A stretch of DNA of 64,000 bases from Diploptera punctata. Lineage: Eukaryota > Arthropoda > Insecta > Blattodea > Blaberidae. Position numbers and translations under genes: made by a program. The notes under the pieces were generated by a model. The model did no database searches. It saw only the letters and a list, made by a program, of their open reading frames with translations, and was not told where the DNA came from. Shown here in pieces: positions 20,713 to 31,927 of the stretch. Numbering within the stretch: position 1 is the first letter of the stretch; each line of letters starts with the position of its first letter. The stretch lies in the NCBI GenBank assembly GCA_030220185.1, contig JASPKZ010010239.1:2002001-2066000 (forward strand). Reading direction: 5' to 3'.

Positions 20713-22440
20713 GTTATATTATTATTATTATTATTATTATTACTGTTTAATGCATTATTATTGTATTATTATTATATTAATAATATGATGGCTATTCTGT
20801 GGAATTATATTTAACAGTGCTACACTCATTTATTATTACGCTAAAGCAGATCTAAGCCGAATATTAAAAAGCTAGAGGAGATATAATTTAGGAGATTATG
20901 CAGAAGTTTCCCGATATATTAATAATTTGTTTTTTTTAAAGGACTCTGCGGTATAAGAACTGGGAACACGAAGGTAGGATTGGAAATGAATTAATGAACA
21001 GCAGGTAGCTGTGGGAGATTATAGAAAAACCTTAGTAAGGAGATTTTCTGTTCAGATCGCCACCAGCATGAATTATATACGAACTGAGAATATTCACCCA
21101 GATTTCGATTCTCAAACGACGCATATTTTTGGATATAAATAAATTAAATGGTGTTTTATCAAGATTTGTGTTTCGTATTTTATGAGAAAATTGCAACAAC
21201 AAAAAATATTTTGTCCAATTGTACATTAGATTTCGATTCCTTCGTTCAATATTTAGTATTCGGTAGAGATGGATCAAATCGCATTTTGCTGAAACGATCA
21301 TTAAATCACTTTTTTAGAAAAATAAACTAATAAGCGTAGTCAAAATTTCATATAAAATTCACTTCATAAAACGAATTATTCAATTTTCATTATTATATCA
21401 GCTTAGCCAAGATGTGTTGCGAAAATCCCTACAACTTTCTTATTTTTATAGCTACGGTACTAAAATATTGACGAAGCATGTTTTATATAGTGTAGAACAG
21501 TTTGAAATTGTTGATAAAAAACGGCACGAGAGAACAAAGTTCAATTTTCCAGCAAGCTCTTCAATTAACGAAAATATGTTGAAACTAGTGAAAATACCCC
21601 ATGTATAAAGTAAATTAAGATACGTAACTAGAGAAAACACATAAGATAATATTTCTGTTTTACAATGTATACTATAATATTGTTATAGTAAGCTACAACC
21701 CTAACATGCCTTTGTGGCGAAATAGGGTTTCAAAATATTTGGAGATTCAATAATAACTAGAGAAAACAATAATAACGAATATATTAAAATATATTTTTAA
21801 TAGACTAAAATGGCGACCAGAAGTTTTGGTATCAATAAATATATTTTGTTTTTTTAAAAAAGTTTGACTTTAATATAACACTTCCCCCAAAAAAATTGTC
21901 GTTTATCCTTCAGGACGCATACTTGAAAACCACCATAGAAACTCAAGGAGTATTAACTACCACCAACACAATTTACTAAAAGATCTTCAGTTTTGGACAT
22001 ACGCCCATGTTATGGTTTTAACAGCGTGGAAGAAATTATAGGGTAATACTGCCTATTTCCATCATATCCCGAATTACGAGATTAAATTTCAATTCGTTGT
22101 CACGCAATTAAACGTTTTAAAAAGTAGTTCCTGGGTAACTCCAAACATGGCATACGCTTTCCTCGTTCCATTTTATTGCTTTTAGGCTTCTACAAAACCT
22201 CAAATGCCATCATGAAGTTGAAAGTGGTTGAAGAAGTAATTGTTTCTCTCTCGTGATTGTCCTTGAAGAAATATTATATATATTTTTTTGTGTTTATATA
22301 ATAGTAATGTAACATTCTAATATTGTATTTTATTATCAAGCGAACCAACTGATACATAAGTCTTAACAATATGTAAAGGATAATAATGGTACAGGAGCTT
22401 CAGCATTTTAGATTTTCTATAATGTTTCTTTTGATATGCC
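20713..22440. other. Unassigned stretch with a short ATT array
   Basis: An ATT array lies at about 20717-20747. Elsewhere only short open frames without motifs. Confidence 0.45.
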
Positions 22441-22466
22441 TCTATATCTCACTCTATCTCATAATT

Positions 22467-22691
22467 AGGGAGTGGATTTTTATGTAATAGAAGATAGGAT
22501 TGCAATTCAGATAGTATATATTATTCAACTGTTTGTGTGTGAAACAAGATAAAATAGAGTCAAAAGTCTTACTTCTCATTATACCATTCAACTGTTCGCG
22601 TGTGGAACCAAAACAAAAGACAGTCATAAGTCTAACTTCTCGTTATGCTATGTTGCAATTTTAATTTTTAGTACATAAAAATCCGCTCCTT
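22467..22691. mobile_element. Small inverted-repeat element (MITE-like)
   Basis: The ends are inverted copies: AGGGAGTGGATTTTTATGTA (22467-22486) against the reverse complement of TACATAAAAATCCGCTCCTT (22672-22691), differing at two sites. The interior is a ~63-bp tandem duplication starting ATTCAACTGTT (22523 and 22586). No coding frame. Target duplication not settled. Confidence 0.78.
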
Positions 22692-22935
22692 ACTCATAAC
22701 TAACCTTTGAGCGCACACACTAAGAACAAATATTGACAGGCTTTCAATTTAATTACGTTATATAGAAATCGCTTATATTAAAATTACATATTTTACTAAT
22801 TGACAGGGCTATAACAATTAAGCCTATAGGTTATGTAAGTATCTGATGGAAACCAATTTTCTTAAATAATTTCTCTAGTGTTCATTAATTTAATATATTT
22901 TTTCTGAATGTATTTAATTTTTGTTATTTCTCTAA

Positions 22936-22936
<1 letters not shown>

Positions 22937-22989
<53 letters not shown>

Positions 22990-22990
22990 A
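22937..22990. repeat. (ATT)n microsatellite
   Basis: Uninterrupted ATT array. Confidence 0.95.
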
Positions 22991-23021
22991 ATGTCTAAAA
23001 ACAAACTGGGGGCATTAAAAT

Positions 23022-23036
23022 AGTATTATTATTATC

Positions 23037-23068
<32 letters not shown>

Positions 23069-23075
23069 CATTATA

Positions 23076-23123
<48 letters not shown>
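23022..23123. repeat. Compound ATT/ATC microsatellite
   Basis: ATT units with interspersed ATC and TCATTATC units, then a long pure ATT run. Confidence 0.93.
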
Positions 23124-24134
23124 TAACGTTAAGTTTATTTTTAGAGTGAAGTGACCCTAAATATTAAATGTTGTTTAATATCAATTATTACGCAGGTTTT
23201 TTAAAGTTTTCCCTCATGTAGCTTCTAATAGACATATGTATTATTAACTTTTATAAATGCGAATTAAGTTTTTATTTTTAATTTGCAATGTTCTGTTTTA
23301 ATATCACGGAATTGGGAACTAACCCATTGCATTAGGATACCAATATCATGTATTTAGGAGCCATATTACGTATTTCTTAATTCTTGCCTTGAAGAAAGTA
23401 ATGAGATATTTGGGTAAAACTCCTTGGAGTGAATTCAATAAATAATCTGGTGGATGATTAATACTATATTCCTGTTTTTGTCATAGTTATCTAAAATATT
23501 ACATTTGAACAAAAATATTTTTAAATAATCTACCTCGTAATAAGGAACTTTTCCTGTAATTGACTTTATTTTCAGTATATTTTATGGTACTTCTTTTTTT
23601 TAATTGGTGAATGTTATTTAGAGTACAGCAAGCATGTCTTTCATGTCTGTTACACTCCACTATTGGAAGTACACGGTGTTACATCTGTACTACATTTTTT
23701 TAAATATTTATATTCTAACGAGTCTTCAGTGTATCGTTGGGCTACTCCACCTCAATCTACGAAATATGAACGTATTTACTCGTTAAAATGTCAACGAAAA
23801 TGCATGTATCCCTAAAAGAAACACTACCACCTTAATAAATAAGTTTAATTCATTAACCATTAATAAAAACATGTTTTATTGATATGTGCATAAACTTTAT
23901 TTAATGTCATTATTCAGTGTGATGAGTAAGATAGTCATAATAATAATAGCATGGATTTAATATAGATGGATTACATAGTAACTGACGTAACAACTCCAAC
24001 AAAAAAATAAAAAATAAACATTTTAATTAATTTATTTAGCATTCAGTTGGTAGGATACTACGTTTTCTCTTCAAAACATATATAAATATTTTTCAATCTC
24101 TTTAAGAGAAAATATGGAGGTACTATATTTAATA
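23124..24134. other. Unassigned stretch
   Basis: No coding or repeat signal that I can support. Confidence 0.42.
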
Positions 24135-24255
24135 GTGTGGAAAGCAACGGGAGGCTATCACGTCTACAATTCCCTAGTAATGCTGCAAAACATAGCATGA
24201 AAATGCTATGATGCAGTGAAAGAACTGCCCTCGGGGAGAATTACTATGGATGGAT
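24135..24255 (+). repeat. Interspersed repeat with GCATAGCATGAAAATGCTATGA hairpin (copy 1)
   Basis: Words GTGTGGAAAGCAACGGGA, ACAATTCCCTAGTAA and CATAGCATGAAAATGCTATG recur at 57383-57500, and the second half recurs at 48757-48845. The CATAGCAT...ATGCTATG part is itself a small hairpin. At 57.4 kb this block directly follows a SINE, so it may be a SINE 3' end. Confidence 0.75.
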
Positions 24256-24293
24256 ATTTAATAATTGTACTTAAAGTGTTTTATATTGTTAAC

Positions 24294-25047
24294 TAGCTAA
24301 CACCCGGCGTGCGCTGCTACGCCTAAATAAATGAAAACTAATGTGTTTTTATGTTTAGTTGAAATAAGTGAAATAAAAAATTATTATAAATTAATATTTT
24401 TAGATATCCCCTGCTGATTATCCGCCGTTGCCTGAGAATCTACTTATCCCGATCTTCTTGACATAAATGAGCTGAAATACGAAAATTAATGTGTTTTATG
24501 TTTAGTTAAATAAGTAATACGAAAAATTTATATCGTAATTATTTCTAGATACCCCGTGCTGTTTACCTGGCGTTATCCGGGAATCTACTCATCCCGATCT
24601 TCTTGGCATAAATGAGCTGAAAGATATAATTCGTTATTGTCAGTTATCGTAAAAGAAAACTGCTACGCTTGCACAGGAATCTACGTACTTGTCTCGATCT
24701 TCTTGGCATCAATGAAAGATAAACATGGTTATTGTGAGTTATTCCTAAGGAATAAACATATGCTGTCGCGGATTTTTGTAGAACATTTTGAGATATTCAA
24801 TGATGTGTACATTAATTATGTGTATTTGTTATAGTTTAGGCAGCGTAAGCCATTTTAGCGTCCAAAGAGTTACTTTTTTCACGTTTTCCACTACAAAGGG
24901 CGATTTTTAAGGGTGCAGGAGTTGATTATCACAACTCTCTTATCGCTTATGTTCATCCCGGGAATCTCCTGAACATTTTGCAAAAAGCACCATCACAGTC
25001 GGATCAATGGTAAGGCCGCGCATAAAGTACAAACAAACAAGCATTCA

Positions 25048-25050
<3 letters not shown>
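24294..25050 (+). repeat. Interspersed repeat with internal ~145-bp tandem units
   Basis: It begins ACACCCGGCGTGCGCTGCTA (compare 13305) and ends near ACAAACAAACAAGCATTCAT followed by a TA array. Inside, a unit with GAATCTACTNATCCCGATCT and TTCTTGNCATAAATGAGCTG occurs three times (about 24330, 24476 and 24621), the last one diverged. No coding function is evident. Both outer ends resemble those of a common arthropod repeat type, which I cannot name with confidence. Confidence 0.68.

Positions 25051-25092
<42 letters not shown>
25051..25092. repeat. (TA)n microsatellite with T-rich end
   Basis: TA run ending in a T run. It joins the end of the preceding repeat and the 3' end of the next SINE. 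Confidence 0.92.
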
Positions 25093-25093
<1 letters not shown>

Positions 25094-25099
<6 letters not shown>

Positions 25100-25485
25100 T
25101 CAAATGCCACAGGTTTGTCTTTCGACATTCCTGGTTTCTCTCCTGGCATGGCGTACTTGTAACCCACTTCTGAGGTTGGGGCGCCTGGAAGGCGGGGTTA
25201 CGTTGCCCCGATGATATGATGGGTGATGATGATGATAATGATGCGCCAGGAGAGTCCCTAATCCTAAGCTTAACCTAAGATGAATATGGATGATGATGAT
25301 GATTGCGATGGCCATATGCTTTCGGGGACCGTTTGACCTTAAAGGTTTCCTGACATTTATCTTACAGGTGAGGAAAAACCCCGATAAAAACCTCACCCAG
25401 AAAAACTGTCCCGATCGGGGATTGAACCCGGGCCCGCTGCGTGACAAGGCAGCACGCTACCCCGAGACCACAGCGGTGGACATTT
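25094..25485 (-). mobile_element. tRNA-derived SINE (family B), near full length
   Basis: On the minus strand: head CCACCGCTGTGGTCTCGGGG with GTAGCGTGCTGCC, B box GGGTTCAATCCCCG, body with GGTCCCCGAAAGCATATGGC, a GAT-rich hinge, then CATCATATCATCGGGGCAAC and CCCCGCCTTCCAGGCGCCCC. The end is AATGTCGAAAGACAAACC and a short A run. Other copies or pieces lie at 5213, 25866, 30726, 31745, 32655, 46080/47045, 57192 and 63833, making this the commonest SINE here. Confidence 0.93.
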
Positions 25486-25865
25486 TAAAATATTTAGATA
25501 TGCCAATTTGGGAAGCAGGGAAAAAACTTTAATTTTCATCTATTATGTCAAATTGTACATGGAATTCACCATAATATATAACATTTGAATTTTCATTTCA
25601 TTTCTGTCGTATCACCATAAAACCATGGCGGCATGGGACATGTAAAAGTGAGAAGTTAAACTGATAATAAGAAAGAATTCCATTAATATGAATTAGGAAA
25701 TTGTGTTAGTTCCGTAAAAGCTTATTTGTTCAAAATTAAGTGTACGTGTATACCAGCCTCATGGGCTAGTTATCAGTGTTTCTAAGTAGTGTCCATGGGA
25801 TCCTGGTCCCAGCCAAACGCAGATTTTTTTCATAAAAGGAATTATTCATGTGGTCTTCCATGGTC
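25486..25865. other. Unassigned stretch
   Basis: No supported feature. Confidence 0.4.
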
Positions 25866-26010
25866 TTAGATTTAAGTTAAGTTTAGATTAAGGACTCTCC
25901 TGGTTCTTCATTTTCATCCATCACCTATCATATCATCCGGGTAATTCTGTCATCCAGGTTCTCTTGTAAAATGGATTTACAATTCCACAATCCCAGGAGA
26001 GGGTGGCAGA
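25866..26010 (+). mobile_element. Family B SINE, decayed 3' half
   Basis: AAGTTTAGATTAAGGACTCT, CTCCTGG and CATCATATCATC match the hinge and 3' part of the family B consensus seen at 25.1-25.5 kb. The head is not recognisable. Confidence 0.65.
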
Positions 26011-26156
26011 AATGTCAAAAAAAATCTGGTGACATTGGTAAAAAAAAATATACATGCTGTATTATAAATATTCAATGATATTTTAGGATTCTTTAAGTTC
26101 TCGTGCCTCAGTTAAAAATACCTGGTTTATTAAAATATCGGAATTCAAATATCTCA

Positions 26157-26180
26157 TATATATATATATATATATATATC
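26157..26180. repeat. (TA)n microsatellite
   Basis: Uninterrupted TA run. Confidence 0.9.
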
Positions 26181-26274
26181 CTGTATTCTTAAAATATTAC
26201 ATATATAATAATAAAGCTGATAGGTCATATTTTTACACGCTTTATATTAGCTTGACCTGTATCTATCTATGTAA

Positions 26275-26925
26275 CTGAATCTTTTAACGCGATTTTCACC
26301 TACCGGTACTTAAAATCATTGGATCGACTTGAAACTTGCATACTTGTAAAAGACCCGTGACAATACAATAATTTTATATTTTGTTTCTAAAGTCATGGTA
26401 AGAATCATCAGAAAATAAAAAAAAAGTGTTTTTGGATCTATGTAACGGGATGTTTTAACACTATTTTCACCCACTTAGTAACATTGGATCGACTTGCAAC
26501 TTTTTATACTTGTAAAGGACCCGTGACAATACAATAATTTCATATATATTTTCTAAAATCCTGGCCAGAATCATCAGAAAATCAAAAAAAAGTTTCTTTA
26601 TATCTAAGTAACGGAATTTTTGAACACGATTTTCACCTACTTAGAAACACTGGATCGACTTGGAATTTTGTATACTTGTAAAGGAATCGGAACAATACAA
26701 TAATTTCATATTTGGTTCTAAAATCCTGGCCAGAATCGTCAGAAAATCAAAAAAAGTGTCTTTGTATCTACGTAACGGAATCTTTGAACACGATTTTCGC
26801 CCATTTAGAAACATTGGATCGACATGAAAGTTTGTATACTTGTAAAGGACCCGTGGCAATACAATAATGTCATATTTTGTTTCTAAAATTCTGGCCAGAA
26901 TCATCAGAAAATCAAAAAAACTGAA
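26275..26925 (+). repeat. ~160-bp tandem array, four units
   Basis: Each unit runs from ATCTATGTAACGGAAT through ACGATTTTCACC, GGATCGACTTGAAA, TATACTTGTAAAGGACCCGT, GACAATACAATAATTT and CCTGGCCAGAATCATC to a TCAGAAAATCAAAAAAA end. Units begin near 26265, 26430, 26600 and 26765. They differ by point changes and small indels. Confidence 0.92.
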
Positions 26926-26969
26926 AACTGGTATAATAGGTTGCGGACTTATCGACTTCTTAGTCTATC

Positions 26970-27068
26970 GTTGTAAGAGCTGAGTTGGTAGAGCGGTGAA
27001 CTCTAGTGGTATATAATTTCAGTAATCTATAGGTCGCTGGTTCAAATCCGGCTGGGAGGTTTTTTTTT
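26970..27068 (+). pseudogene. tRNA-Tyr-like pseudogene with intron and T-run terminator
   Basis: The D-arm region GAGTTGGTAGAGCGG and T-arm region GGTCGCTGGTTCAAATCC match the conserved animal tRNA-Tyr. An ~18-nt insert at about 27007-27024 sits just after the anticodon region, where nuclear tRNA-Tyr genes carry their intron. The anticodon triplet is changed (CTCTAG where CTGTAG is expected) and the acceptor arms no longer pair. Nine T residues follow (27060-27068), like a pol III terminator. It lies between the tandem array and hairpin of the composite element and has no counterpart in copy B. Confidence 0.78.
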
Positions 27069-27173
27069 CAGAGGAGTATTACGTTTCGCTCATACTACAA
27101 TAGTATCGAATTTAAAGATATTTACATTTTTACCTTATTCTGTAAAATATTAAAACTAAAAAATAAAAAATAA

Positions 27174-27497
27174 ATAATAGTTTTAAAAACTTGAAGAACA
27201 CGCTTTATTAGAAAACCGAAGTAAAAACATGAAAAATAATTTTAATTTCCAACACTCTTGGGATAAATAGTTTTACCATCAAAAGCGTGGGGTGCTTTGT
27301 ATGATTTTTACATTTTCTTCTTAGATACTTTACTTTTACCATATCTGTTTATTATCATATATATTAATTTATAAAGACCACCCCACGCTTTTGATGGTAA
27401 AATTATTTATCCCAAGCGTGTTGGAAATTAAAATTATTTTTAATTTTTTTACTTAGATTTTCTAATAAAGCGTGTTTTAGTTTTTATAACTATTATT
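27174..27497. repeat. Hairpin part of composite element, copy A
   Basis: The left arm 27174-27298 and right arm 27379-27497 are inverted copies: CCATCAAAAGCGTGGGGTG against CACCCCACGCTTTTGATGG, and AACACGCTTTATTAG against CTAATAAAGCGTGTT. The loop is ~80 bp. Confidence 0.93.
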
Positions 27498-27549
27498 TAT
27501 TTAACACAATGATTAACTACAGTTAAAAATTTACTTCTTTATATGTTCT

Positions 27550-27930
27550 TCTTCTTTAGTAGGCGACTACAACCTTATTGAAGTTTTGGCCTCCTCAACA
27601 ATTTTTCTCCACCTGGATCTATTCTGGTACAGACTGGCCAATTTACAATTTCATTTCTAATATATCTTTTATAGCATCAACCTGCCATCTGGTGCATATT
27701 GGTTTCCATTTGTATATTCTTCTTACAAGCTTGTCTTCCTGCATTCTATTTATATGTCCAAACCAGCGCAGTCTTTGAGTTTTAATGTGGTTTATTATAT
27801 TTTTATTTCATATTAGATTATTTAATTCAGAGGTCATTCGTATACGCCATCGCTTTCTCTAATTGGTTCAAAAATCCTCCGTAAGATCTTCCTTTCAAAG
27901 ATTAATATATTTATATGTTATAGAAGATAA
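27550..27930 (-). pseudogene. Non-LTR reverse transcriptase C-terminal relic (family F)
   Basis: On the minus strand broken frames give a segment with EEYTNGNQYAPDGR, then NRSRWRKIVEEAKTS and the element's end at a GAAGAAGAA-type tail (TTCTTCTTC at 27547 on plus). The WRKIVEEAK ending is typical of insect non-LTR polyprotein tails. No catalytic region. Confidence 0.75.
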
Positions 27931-28249
27931 TAAAATTGTACCTCTAATACACGTATGCGATGGTCAAACTTTAAATGTTTAAAAATTAATTTATACTGAA
28001 CGAATGAATGAATAAGCCACTGTGTCCCATGAAGGGCTCGGGATTGAAATCAAATATCACTTGATAGATGTGGGGAGCAACTCCATGTGAAGGGATAACA
28101 CTATTCTAAGTATACTCTTGTGATTTAAAGGATACTTCAGGTTGGCAATATTGTGCATTTTGTGATTGGACTCAATGTTTTTGATTTTTCAATTATGCAC
28201 TTTTGTCTTCTATTTCACCACTTATGAATTGGATCTGCTAGTGTAGTTA

Positions 28250-28510
28250 GCACATTGGTGGTGCCTATGTTTAGGCACTGATTGTTCACACTTTTTTATG
28301 TTGAGCACTGCCTCTTTCCACACATTACTACCGGGGGCGGTGGTGAATCATTGACTCCTAGTTCTTGCTTTAAATCGTCTGCCCATCTGCATCTAGGTCT
28401 GGGTCTGCCTTGTGATCTTCTGCCTGTTTAGGGTTCCCAAATAGTGGTTTCTTGTGCCCATCTGCCATGTTGCTGTCTCGCCACGTGGCCAGCCCATTTC
28501 CATTATACTG
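28250..28510 (-). pseudogene. Non-LTR reverse transcriptase C-terminal relic (family G)
   Basis: The minus strand reads WAGHVARRQQH, RWAQETTIWEP and RRSQGRPRPRCRWADD before KQELGVND. A single stop interrupts it. The GHVARRQ and GRPR-RWADD pattern belongs to the tail of RTE-type polyproteins. It is distinct from family A (GHVARMG). Confidence 0.8.
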
Positions 28511-29711
28511 AATGGTTAAAGATATTTAAAAAGTACATATATAGGCCTATTTTAAATGTAAATTTATCCTTAATTAACACATTTTAATTGCCAGGTAATT
28601 AGAATAAGAGATAAATAGTTTTTTATTAGTTACGTTTTGATCGGTCGACCCTTCTGGTCCCTGAACCCAGAAGAGTCCGTTACCATGTTTGGACCTTTGC
28701 TGACCTAGAGAGAGAGAATCTACTAATATATTTAGCTATCCTAATTGTAGCGTCCAGTTCATAAATGTAAGTGCTATCTATTTTCCTTTGCCCGGGCCCA
28801 TCGGAGGCAAAGATTGATTCATCTCTCCTGTGCAGATTTAATAACATATATTAATTATTAACAAGAATTCTTAAACACACTATAGTAATTTATATGACTC
28901 GTATTCAACTCAGTATAACATTTACAATCATGAAAGCTAGAAGACGAGGGGAGCTAATATAACCTTGAGAAAGCTTGTATATAGGAAAAATATAAGGCAG
29001 CAATAGCATAGCTAACAAGTACAGTAATTAAACATCCTTGTTTTCTAAAAATATAATTTAATATTCCAATTATTAGTCTGGTGTTGAAATATAAAAATGC
29101 TTAAACAGAAATAACTCTTGACCATTACAAAACTTTAAAGAAAACATAAATAATATAACCTGGTCATTACTTGAATCCAGTTTTGTGGACAATACAGAAA
29201 TAATAAGAAAAATGACAATATTTACTCACACAAGCACTCATGCATACCTTTTAGTCCAGCCGAGGGTTAGGGTCCATACCCCCGGATACCGTACCCTGGC
29301 TTACCGGACCAAAAACAAGACGACACAGCTCTCCTCGAGCTGACTGACATATCAAACAGACGATGAACGAAGGAATGAATGAATGAAATGAATGAAGGAA
29401 TGACCCTGTTTACAACTTACTTCACATATTTGAGTGTTCCGAGGAAGAGGGGAAGTTGCGCACTTACAGACAGCGCAGAGGGAAGGGGTAGGAAGGTGAG
29501 TGGGAGTAAACACAAAGAAGGAAATTGCGTGTAGTTCATAAATCTCACTGAAGAGGGAGGATAACAATACATAGATGTTACGTATCGAAATTGTACTTTC
29601 GGTACAGTTTCACATATCTTCATAAAGGATTCCCCTTAAACAAAACCTAAGAGTATTCTATATACAAATTAAACTCCGTAAAAAGAGGATATCCAACTTA
29701 TTGTATACACC
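28511..29711. other. Unassigned stretch, one GC-richer island
   Basis: 29220-29560 is less AT-rich than its surroundings and has a GAAT-type simple repeat near 29365-29405. I see no convincing coding frame or known repeat. It might be an exon-like or repeat relic. Confidence 0.35.
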
Positions 29712-29790
29712 CACCACCGTGCTAGTTCAGGTGGTAGCATCATACGTCCTGTTAGCGGACCCGGTGTCGATACCAGGTGGGTTATAAACA
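29712..29790 (+). mobile_element. tRNA-like sequence, possible SINE head
   Basis: CTAGTTCAGGTGGTAGCAT resembles an A box/D arm, and GGTGTCGATACC a damaged B box, 35 nt apart. The remainder is not recognisable. Confidence 0.45.
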
Positions 29791-29825
29791 TCTTAATTGC
29801 AAATTAATTTAATTAAATTGAAAAT

Positions 29826-29935
29826 AGGAACATAGAAAGACCAAGAAAGCGCTGGGCTGAACAGATGTGAGATCGAAACAAGCAAAGATCTAATCCGTGA
29901 AGTAAGAAGATATGATGATGACAATGATGAATTTG
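29826..29935 (+). pseudogene. Non-LTR C-terminal tail relic
   Basis: One frame gives RNIERPRKRWAEQM, the arginine-rich end of a non-LTR polyprotein, followed by a GATGATGA-type tail. Very short. Confidence 0.55.
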
Positions 29936-30057
29936 AAACATTTTCAATTTAGGGCCAAGAAAGGTGATGGTGTACAATTTTTAATTGCTATATTTTACAC
30001 AAGATTCCTGGATTAAATTGCAACTGCTCCCCCCTTAGTAAATATGTTGAAATGGTA

Positions 30058-30240
30058 TATTGTACTGCTGGTAGCGATTCGTCCGTCAGATGGGGACGTT
30101 AACCAAACGAATAGGGTACATGCTGGCACCGGTTGTATCTTCTTTCTTTTCATCATCATCTCTCATTCAACACATTTTATACTCCTCGAATACACAAACT
30201 TACACTTATCCTATACTGTTCTCTGTACACAATAAAAATA
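30058..30240 (+). repeat. Possible interspersed repeat (GTCAGATGGGGACGTTAA type)
   Basis: The string CCGTCAGATGGGGACGTTAA, followed by a GCTGGCACCGGTTGTATCTT segment and a CATCATCATCTCTCATTCA stretch, resembles a repeat type I have seen in arthropod sequences. There is no second copy in this window to confirm it. Confidence 0.35.
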
Positions 30241-30725
30241 CACCGCGGTGTACCGTCTACTTAAAGTGGTCTGCCGAAGTGGTTTTTAAATTGAAAGTAA
30301 GTCACGTTAACGTCATCTATCAGCCTATAGCGGAACTCGAAGCTTAAACAAGTGTAGTAGATGAGGCTTTAAAACACACAAACCACACCAACTTTATTTC
30401 ATACAATACATATATTTTATCTAAATACAAATTCTGCAGCTCTCATAGCTTTTTACTCACCCTATAGTAAGTGTACTATTACATTATTTGTATCGGCGAG
30501 TAACTAGAATTTACCTCCCTTGCTACCTCGCTAGAATGACGGGCTGCAAGGAAAACAATATACAATGACAAACAATAGAATTTAAATGGAAAGTGAACCC
30601 ATTATTTTATGTAAACTAAAATAATATTTAATAACAATATTTTTTTCTATCTAAAACATACTTATTTAAAGGTTATATTAATAATACGTTTTTAAAAAGC
30701 ATTAAAAAAACACAGTACGGTCATT
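30241..30725. other. Unassigned stretch
   Basis: No supported feature. Confidence 0.4.
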
Positions 30726-31073
30726 TTTTTTTACAAATGCCCGAGGTTTGTCTTTCGACATTCCTGGTTTCTCTACTGGCATTGCGTAATTGTTACCCAC
30801 TTCTGAGGTTGGGGCGCCTGGATGGCGGGGTTACGTTGCCCCGATGATATGATGGGTGATGATGATGACAGCGATGCGTCAGGAGAGCCCCTAATCCTAA
30901 ACTTAACCTAAGATGAATATGAATGATGATGATTGCGATGGCCATATGATTTCGGGGACCGTTCGGGCCTTAAAGTTTCCCTGACATTTCTCTTACAGGT
31001 GAGGAAATACCCCGATAGAAACATCACCCAGAAAAACTGTCCCGACTGGGGATCGAACCCGGGCCCGCTGCGT
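30726..31073 (-). mobile_element. Family B SINE, 5'-truncated in the head
   Basis: Matches the copy at 25094-25485 along its length: GGTTTGTCTTTCGACATTCC, GGCGCCTGGATGGCGGGGTT, TTCGGGGACCGTTCGGGCC and TGGGGATCGAACCCGGGCC. The A-box half of the tRNA head is missing: the sequence stops at GCTGCG near 31073. Confidence 0.92.
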
Positions 31074-31744
31074 ATGTTCATTAAACGTTACTTTTTTTCC
31101 AATTTTATCTTATAAATACTAAAATCTTACAGGGTAGTGTAATCGGGTAGATTTCTCTAGGAAGTCGCCAACAACAACAAATGTTCATAGATGTTAGTAG
31201 TAATTTCATAACAACATTCTTTTAGGCACTTGTACGCAAATTCATATATTTTTCTTTGACTTCTGTAAGTATAAATTGACAAGCTACATCCGCAGCCTCT
31301 AGTACGCTGTCATACGTCTTTTTTCAGCATTAAAAAATAATGCAAAATCCCTGCAGGTCTGTTTTATATAATATAAACAATCTCTGTCGTATAACAACAA
31401 ACAATACTATGACAAGCAGTACCTTTGAGTGGAACAATCGATCCATTAACTGATATAAATGAATATAAAATTAAAATAATATTTAATAAATGGCAATATT
31501 TAAAATCAGCGAGCGGAAAAAAAAAATCTGTTTGGGAGGTAAAACACTTCACCATTCTCCAACTTCAATTTTTTTTTTCCTCGCACAGCTCGGGCCAGTA
31601 ACCGTTCTCTACTATTAATTATGTCCTTACATTCCTTGTAGCGTGAATAATTGTATTGCCCATGTAACATTTATATCAGTGACTAAAGAGAAGGCTAAAG
31701 AAAATTGTGGAGAATATAATTAGTTTGTCGTTCAATATGTTCTT
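31074..31744. other. Unassigned stretch
   Basis: No supported feature. Confidence 0.4.
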
Positions 31745-31927
31745 TGTTCAATGCCAGCATATTGTCATTTCGACATTCTGGTATTCTCTCCTGGTAATGG
31801 CGTTATTGTAACTCACGTCTAAGGTTGGTGCGCCTGTAAGATGGAGTTACGCTGCCCCAATGATATATGATAGATAATGATGCGCCAGGAAAGGCCTTAA
31901 TGCTAATCTTAATGAATATGTTAATGG
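31745..31927 (-). mobile_element. Family B SINE, 3' half only
   Basis: CATTTCGACATTCTGGTATT, a GGTTGGTGCGCCTG segment and GCTGCCCCAATGATAT match the 3' half of family B. The head side is cut by the next repeat at 31928. Confidence 0.8.

Larger units (their letters stand above)
26230..27497 (+). mobile_element. Composite array-plus-hairpin element, copy A
   Basis: Starts TTTTACACGCTTTATATTAG, then a TCTATC segment, then four tandem ~160-bp units, then a spacer with a tRNA-like sequence, then a hairpin. The hairpin contains TCTAATAAAGCGTGTT, which is an inverted match to the start. A second copy at 39472-40443 has the same order. No coding frame. I read it as a non-autonomous element of unknown class; the ends are inferred from the two copies. 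Confidence 0.72.

Noticed and set aside
26275..26925. Regular ~160-bp repeats as a possible CRISPR array
   Set aside because: The whole unit repeats; there are no unique spacers. The context is eukaryotic, with SINEs and non-LTR elements.
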